NCBI GenBank assembly: GCA_016617855.1
Contig: JAECUM010006828.1
Coordinates: 36,073 to 100,072, forward strand
From: Megalonaias nervosa
Taxonomy: Eukaryota > Mollusca > Bivalvia > Unionida > Unionidae
Reading direction: 5' to 3'
DNA: 64,000 nucleotides
Below, one piece after another: positions 53,801 through 62,129 of the stretch. The notes under the pieces are model-generated. The model saw only the letters and a program-made list of their open reading frames with translations, did no database searches and was not told the DNA's origin. Within the stretch, counting starts at the first letter, position 1. Every line of letters starts with the position of its first letter. Position numbers and translations under genes: made by a program.

Positions 53801-56800
53801 CTGAATCATAATTTGATTTCATATTGGGATCCATGTTTCAGTGCATACAATATTTAGCCCATGAAGTATTTTCATGCCTTCATTAGTAGATATGTATTAC
53901 ATTTAGGCAGAGAAGTCATCACCATAAAGATAATTTGTGAAAACTGTTCTGAAATAGATTGAAAGTATGATAAATTACGAAGTATTTCAGGCAAGGTATA
54001 GAGTTCCTCACCTCTTTAGTCTTTCTAGTTGAAATTCCTTTAAGTGCAGCTTTTTTGTTTGTTTTAGAGAACTGGATTAGTTTCAGAAGTCCGTTAACTG
54101 TTGTGCATGCTGAATGTGTCCACTTTTGAGTGACCTGGACTTTGGAGAACCATGTTTTGAATGAAATTTTCTACTGATGCAAGAAACATAATTTTTTTCA
54201 TCAGTTCGTAAATCATTTTACTTTGTACACCAGGTTATAACAACTTTTATCAAGGATTCATGGATTACAGTTGTGCAGTGTGATAAAACTAACATTTGGC
54301 AAGTGACCTTGAACACGTCAATTCCATGGATTTGGGGCTTGAAATTGGAATATTTTTCCCCTCTGCCGGCTGGTCCACATGAACACCATAATATTTTACT
54401 GATTTTAACTAAACTTCACCTGTTCTGTGCACCTTAGATTTCTCTGAATATTATTGTAGAAAGTGCACAAAATCGCTTTTTTATGTGCCATTTTCAGCCA
54501 TTTGAATTAGATTTTTCAGGATTTCTGGTGCTTTCTCACTATTTCTATCATAATAATTTACAATCACGCTTATTTTTGCTGTCCAATTTCTGAAATTTCA
54601 GCGGCAACTTGTAAGAACTTCCACATCTTTCAGATTGTAACCTCGCATTGCAGTAAATGTTTATTAACTGCCATTCTAAAAATAAAATCTGTTCTTCAGT
54701 ATAATTTTGAAATATTCATGGAGTTGGACAATATGACATTTCCAGTTGGCCAGGGTTTGACACTATCATTTTGTATCATCAGTATTGAAATTTGTGCATT
54801 GGGTAACAGGCTAGTTTGACCATGATGGCACCCTTACTTGATTTGTGAAGAACATATGGCTATTTCTACTGCTGGCATTACTAGTACCTCATCAAATGCA
54901 GTGTATTGGCAGGTACTCGCAAAATAACCAGATAAACTAACCATGAAAGGGAATGCATTCCCATGTTTTGTTCGATACATCCTACACAAGACTACTTCTC
55001 AGTTTGTGATAGCCACTGGAGGAAATTTGTACTGATCCAGCAGATTTGTGAGGGCTGGGGGATTTAGGGATCCATCAATAAATTTACTTGTCTTGATATA
55101 GCAGATTGGTGTAAATTTTGAGCCCAGTGAATTGTACCTGGGAAACGGAAGTACATAGCAGTGGTTAGGGCTATCTAGTTTCCTACACAGGTTTCGACTG
55201 CAACAATGACTCATTGCTGCATTTACATAAACGCTAGGCTTCTTCATCAGAGGGGCTTGTTTATTTATGCTGCAAAAGGGTAATGATCTTTTTCTTTGCA
55301 GAAAAATGAGAGACTCTACATACAGTTATTAGACTTGGAGTATCAGTGCCAACCTGTATCAGTACCGAGAGCTCTGGAGGTGTTTAACAGAATGATCAAC
55401 AGTGAGAATTTCAGCCCACAAACCAAAATCAAAATGTCTCAGAGGAGATTGGAATTCCTTGAAGACTTTGGAACCAATATTGTGGAGTAAGTTTGAATAT
55501 AATACCTTATAAAATATTGAGAAAGATATTTTTGACTTGGCTCTAAATGAACATCCAAAACTATGCCTTCAATGATGGTTTCATTCAGTTGAGGTTTTAA
55601 TGCAAAATTTGACCTAGAAAACAACTTTATTTCTTGATTACCCCAAAATATTCATACCCTGTATATACCAACTGTATTGCTGATGACATCAGAGAAGGAC
55701 TTCAAGTGGTCACAACTCGTGATAATGGAGAAAAGTGTTGGTCATCAATATTTTTAAATGGCAAAAATCATTGGTGACACCACTGGTAAATTTATGTTCC
55801 ACTTATAGTGGAAATGCAGTGTTGATCATGCTATGACTTCAGAAAGCTTTGTGAAGTTGGTAGACTTGAGGGTCTGTGATTTCATGCCTATATGTAGACT
55901 TGAGGGTCTATGATTTCATGCCTATACTCTCAGCTGTTGATTATGCTGTGGCTTAAGAAAGCTTGCTGAACTAGGTATTAGACTTGAGGGCCTTCGATTT
56001 ATGCCTACACTATATGATGCATATTGTATATTTTCTTTGTCACTTTTGGCCCAGTTTAAGCCAGCGTGTTTGGTCAGTAATTCCATTTTCAGTTGCAAAT
56101 TTTTTAATTTTCTCTTTGAGGAAAAGATTGGTAAATATCTGGTAGCAAGGACTCGCCAGCACTCAAATTTTCTATGTGCACCACCATAGGGTTTGACCCA
56201 CGACTTTCATAATCAGTCAGGTACTTTGAGCTCCCCAGACTTGTCTCCAACACTTCATTGCAGAGGAAGATCCTCTTGTGTGTTCTTGCGTCATTACCTA
56301 AACCACCTGATGAACCTTGGAGTAAAGTTTCATTCAAGAACCTTACCTTTAAAACAGTCTTCCTCTTATTCCTATCATTGACCAGGAGAGAAATTCATTC
56401 TTATTCACTTGAATAAGTTGCTTACAGATCAGTAGTAACTATGATTTGGTTGTCTCTTTGCCATCCTGAGTTTCTGGCAAAGAATTGACTTCTCTTCCTA
56501 TTGAAATCTCCAGTCTCAGTCATATTTGTGCTTGGAATGATCCAGATAGACTCCTTTACCCAGCTAGAGCTTTTTGCTTCCATCTACCAGAACCAGAAGA
56601 TACAAGAAGGTTTAAAACTACTTTCTCAATATTACTGTGATATTGAAAATCAAAGCCCATGAGATCAGGGCTATTGCTGCATCTTTAGCTGTTTTGAATC
56701 ATTCTCCTTTGGATGATGTCATAAAAAGACCCCTTCTGACAATCCCAGTCCATTTACCAATTGTTTTACCTTCAATCACTGTTGCACCAGAGAGATGGCA

Positions 56801-58474
56801 TTTATGCTTTGGGCCCAAATTTATCAGGCCAGCAAGTTGTCAAGCCATCATCCAGTCTGCATTAGAGTATCCTTTTGACATGAATACTGAGTTCACTTTG
56901 GCATCTTATCTTGGGCCATTTGCCTCTGATGAGGTTGTCAAATTCAGCAATGCAGTATTGGGAGGAAATGTTATACAGCTGTTCAAAGGGGTTTGGATGG
57001 GGTGGGGCTATTACAAGGAAAAGATGTCAGCGCAATAATAGCAGGCAGGTATTATGCAATCAAAATAGTGGACACATTTTGCATAAATGAAATGGTATTG
57101 ACATAGGTTTCTCATGTGCTCTGTATATATTGTCCTATTGAGCAGCATGGTGAGGGGCAATGCATTTTGATCACTACTTCCTCATTGCAGAAGTAGGTCA
57201 TTATGGACCAAAATGTACAGTTTATTTTGATAGGTTAAATTTTTTATTTACTCATTACTCAGCCTTTTTTATGGTAGAATCTTAAAATGGATAAAGGTTT
57301 GCACCACTATTACAGCAAAAAAAATCTTCTCATGGCCTTATTTCATTTTCCACTGGCTTTTGTCAAGTTTTTGCATTTATCTTGTGGTCACACAAGCTTT
57401 TGGCATCATGTATGCATACTGACCTACCAAGAATCATGAGGGGATGCATCTTGACAAGTACTTCACCCAGTCTGCAAAAAAAGGTTCCTGTGACCTATAT
57501 TTTCACGCCTCATTGTCTTTGGAAATTTTGTTTTGAGTGCATTTACTGGCTGCTGTTACGTTTAATTGCGAAAACTTGATAATTGTGTGCATCTCTGTTA
57601 CCATTACACTCTTATGCTTAAAGGTCATGTTGACCTATGTCATTTATTGACATTGTATGTTTTACTAATATGGGTTGAGTATTTGTGTTTGGTTCATGAT
57701 CACAGTTTTCCATTCTGTATACATCCTATTCAATACAGAAGGCCCTTTCTGATAGGTTCGGTGATAGCAAGAATGAATAAATATGCCCATGTCAGTGACT
57801 GGACATTGTATATTGTGATAGGCTACTCTTAGAAAGTTGTGTTTTGTACATGTGAATAAATAGAGGAGTTGGGTATTCTATGGCATTTAATGTAAAGCTT
57901 TTTCTGGAGTGGCTAATCAAGGTAATTATTTTTGTTCTTGTGAATAAATAGAGGAGTTGAGTATTTTATGGGCATTTAATGTGAAGCCTTTTCTGGAGTG
58001 GCTAATCAAGGTAATTATTTTTGTTGTTGTGAATAAATAGAGGAGTATTCTGTGGGCATTTAATGTGAAGCCTCTGCTGTAGTGGCTAATCTAGGTAATT
58101 TGTTGTTGTGAATAAATAGAGGAGTTGAGTATTCTATGGGCATTTAATGTGAAGCCTTTTCTGGAGTGGCTAATCAAGGTAATTATTTTTGTTGTTGTGA
58201 ATAAATAGAGGAGTTGAGTATTCTATGGGCATTTAATGTGAAGCCTCTGCTGTAGTGGCTAATCTAGGTAATTATCTTTGCACAGTCTATGCTTGTAATA
58301 GTTGTCTAAATGGGCAATGGCAGTAGCTTCTGATTTTAAAAAAACATTTTTAAAAAATGTATTTTTTGTCAACTCACTAGAGTACTTAAAATGTTCTTGT
58401 TTTATTTTGTTTATGTCCAGTCACAACAGCTTTATGTGAGAGAGGGAGAGAGAGAGTGTGTGTGTGTGTGTGTG

Positions 58475-58519
<45 letters not shown>

Positions 58520-61500
58520 TTTAATGTCACATCTTAATGCTGACAATATAAGCTTGGTAAGAATCGATGTAATCATTAAAAACATTGTTATTTGTATAAT
58601 TGTGTTTAATTCTTGGTAGGAATTTTTATTACTGTTTTTTATCTTTCAAGATTGAAAGACTGCTATGATGAACACCAGAAACTGATAAAAGATTACCACT
58701 CTGAGAGAAAACGGAAAAATGCTGAAACCTCTTCAACAGAGTAAGTCAGATCGTTACGAGTAATGGTTCTTTACCAGAGCATCCACACTTTTTGAAGAGA
58801 TTAATTCCCCACTACAGTAACTCCATCTCCTAGCTATGGAGACTGATTCCCCACTACAGTAACTCCATCCCCTAGCTATGGGGACTGATTCCCCACTGCA
58901 GTAACTCCATCCCCCTAGCTATGAGGACTGATTCCACACAACAGGAACTCCATCCCCTAGCTGCGGGGACTGATTCCCCACTACAGTAACTCCATCCCCT
59001 AGCTACGGGGACTGTTTCCCCACTACAGTAACTTCATCCCCTAGCTACGGGGACTGATTCCCCACTACAGTAACTCCATCCTCTAGCTATGGGGACTGAT
59101 TCCCCACTACAGTAACTCCATCCACTAGCTGTGGGGACTGATCACAATTTTAAGAGGAGTTTTGCACATCTATAAACCACAAAAATGCATTGTTTGTACA
59201 GCCTTAAAAAAATGTTGAATTTTTAAGGGGATGCTTGAAAACGCATCAAATTTTCAAAAAGTTTTTACTTTTGAAAAAACTTTGAATTTCTTGAAAAAAA
59301 ATACCTAGAAGTTTTCCATGAACTCGTTGAATTTATCTTATGGAATGCAAAACTTTAAACTACCACAAAATATATTCTTCAATTGTTTGTTTTTTTTAAA
59401 AAACATATCCCCCCCTCCAAATGCATTTGTTAGGTAAAATGTGATAAAATTGGGTGAATCAAATGACATGTCACTGGTAGATTGAATAACACATGTCAGT
59501 GGTACACTAATTAGTTATATACATTTTTTTTTTCTACTTTGGTATATATTTATGGAGCGAGAAACGTTATAGCATAAGGATAATGTTCAATTTGGGAAAG
59601 TCCTTGAGAATGCCTTGAAAAGGAACCCTCTGTGGCTGTGTTAACCATGGAATACACTTGAATGTTGTTTTGTTCCCACACTTCTTGAAGTGATTCATTC
59701 CCCTTTCCATGCTGCCCTAACCCCAACCAATAACTGTGTCTGAGGGGTAATAAAGTTGGGATCAACTGTTCGTTTTATGCATTCCCTCCTTTCAGGTTCA
59801 ATTCATGAGTACTTCACAAGATCAGGAAATTCACATCTCCAATTATCCTGAGGTCATCTCTGTGATCTCTGAGGTCTTGGTTCAGCAGTCTCCTTTACCT
59901 TATGATTGAACAGCCCATGATATTGGGTATTGCCTCGGTGGATGAGATTGTTTTTGCAACACAAAGGTACTAATTTCACACAAATCTTAAGATTCTGCAC
60001 CTTCCTGCTTAGCTCGTCTCATGTGATCTATGTGACGCTCTCGCGAAAGGTTGTCAACTGCATTGTCCAGGCCATGAGATGTTCTACATTATGCTTCAAA
60101 ACAGAGAATCTTTTGTGAACTAGGAAACATTAATAAGAAAGAGCAGTGGCAGATTTTCTACTCTTCCATTTTGAGGAGAGGTTTTGTTTGGTCTCTGCAA
60201 TCCAGGTTACAGGACTGATCTTCAAACAGTCTTCAAAAGGTCTGTCCTTTGGCTTAGACCTGCTGCTGGTTGATCTTTTTAAGAACTTTGAGCTTAGAGA
60301 CGAAAATCTCACTCATTAGTTCTGAGATCAAATCTCGCGTGTCTTTTGTGGGCATTGACAAAAAATCCTTATTAACCTTTGAGTGAAGCTAGATTTAAAA
60401 ATCTTGCACTTAAAACCATCTTGTAACGGTAGTGTCAGCATGGAGAAGAAGTGAACTACATATTTTATCAATAAAGGAATTTTATGGTTCAGTACAAATA
60501 ATGATTCATTTTCACTGATTATGTCATCCAGGATTCCATGCAAAAAAATGCAGCTTCCACTAGTACTTCCATCCCCAATAAAGATCCACTCTCAGTCACA
60601 TGTATGTGGTTAACTCTCTTTAGTAAAAGAAAGGAAAAAGTTTTTTCTCCCCCCCCCCCAAAAGTCTCAGCCGATATTTCAGCATCCACCATCTCTAAAT
60701 GGAATTCTTGCAACCATTGAGAGACCTCATTGGCCTCTCCATGAGAGACTTCTTATTCAAGAGGATGAAAGGCCATGAAGTTAAGGCTATCACTACTTCT
60801 TGGGCCTATCTGACTCGTTCATTTTCAGAGGATTTTGACCGTCACATGCGATCTTTTTCAAACCAGAAGCAAGGTATTGTTTCTGGGGGTGGGTGGGGTG
60901 TGTTTCAATTTTGCTATACAGGCAGTTGCACAGACTGCTGCTTATAACAGCAGTTAAGTGGTTGGGCTACAAATCAAATAATGAGTAACTTTTTCACTTG
61001 ACTCCCTCACGGTCCCTCAGCCTTGATGACAAATTCAGCTGTATGATAGTGACATGTAATGTATTACTGGTATTAAAATGTAGCTTGGGGGTGGGGGTGA
61101 AACTAATTTTAATTAGGTAATACTTACCTGTCACTATTGTATGTCTGCCTCCCACCCTGCTCTGATGTATTTTATTAGCCAAACATCCTTTAAAAAAATG
61201 AGGATATGCATGGGCTAATGATGTTGGCAGATTGGGTCATTTCACCTATTCAAAGAATTTCTGGAACAGGAGGATGGTGCATCTGGCGTGGACGTTTTTC
61301 CATTACAGAAAGGTAAGGCTTAACCTGGGACAGGTAAGTTTTATATAATTAAAGTTACTTCCCCCCCAAAAAATATTTTTACACCCAACCCCAATTCCCA
61401 TTTAGCCCCTCCAAAACATACATTTTATCCCCTCCACAACCAAAGAAAACCTACTCTTGTTGAATATTGAAACCTTGAAATGAATTTATAAATAGGACAA

Positions 61501-62093
61501 ATCTGAGAAAATGGTCAAATTTTTTTACTCTGGGAAAATATGAGATGTATTTAATCCCTGAAACCTGTTTTTTTATTATTTTTATTATAAAATCTTATGT
61601 TGAAGTGTTCATTGAAGCTGAGTTCTGATCTTGATCTCTGTCTCTCACTTTCTATATTTACATCTACATATAAAATTCACATGAAATAGTGTTGATGTGA
61701 AATTTGTGCAAGTCTGTGTATACCTCTCTCTCGCTCTCTCTCTCTATATATAAATTATCTGCAGACTTTCACAAATTTCATGTCAACACCATTTCATGTG
61801 ACTTTCTTTTTGTAGTTAAATTTTTTTGTGAAGTTTAACAATAATATTTGTCTTGAACAAAGTAGGATTCATAAATATCTTAAATGAATGTTATTATTAA
61901 AAGCTGAAACCCAAAATTTTGAGGTTCATGATTTTGAGTTATGCAACCATTCTTGGGAATACAGTTATCCCTCAAGTCTGAGGTCAGCATTGTGTGTGTG
62001 TGCGTGTGTGTGTCTACACACACACCTACCTCTGTATATAGTGCGAAGGTATACACACACCTTCTCTCTATATATAAATAGTGAGTATGAGAG

Positions 62094-62129
<36 letters not shown>

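Noticed and set aside
58437..58517. (GT)n(AT)n tract as a regulatory or Z-DNA element
   Set aside because: It is a plain microsatellite. Position and sequence give no further support.
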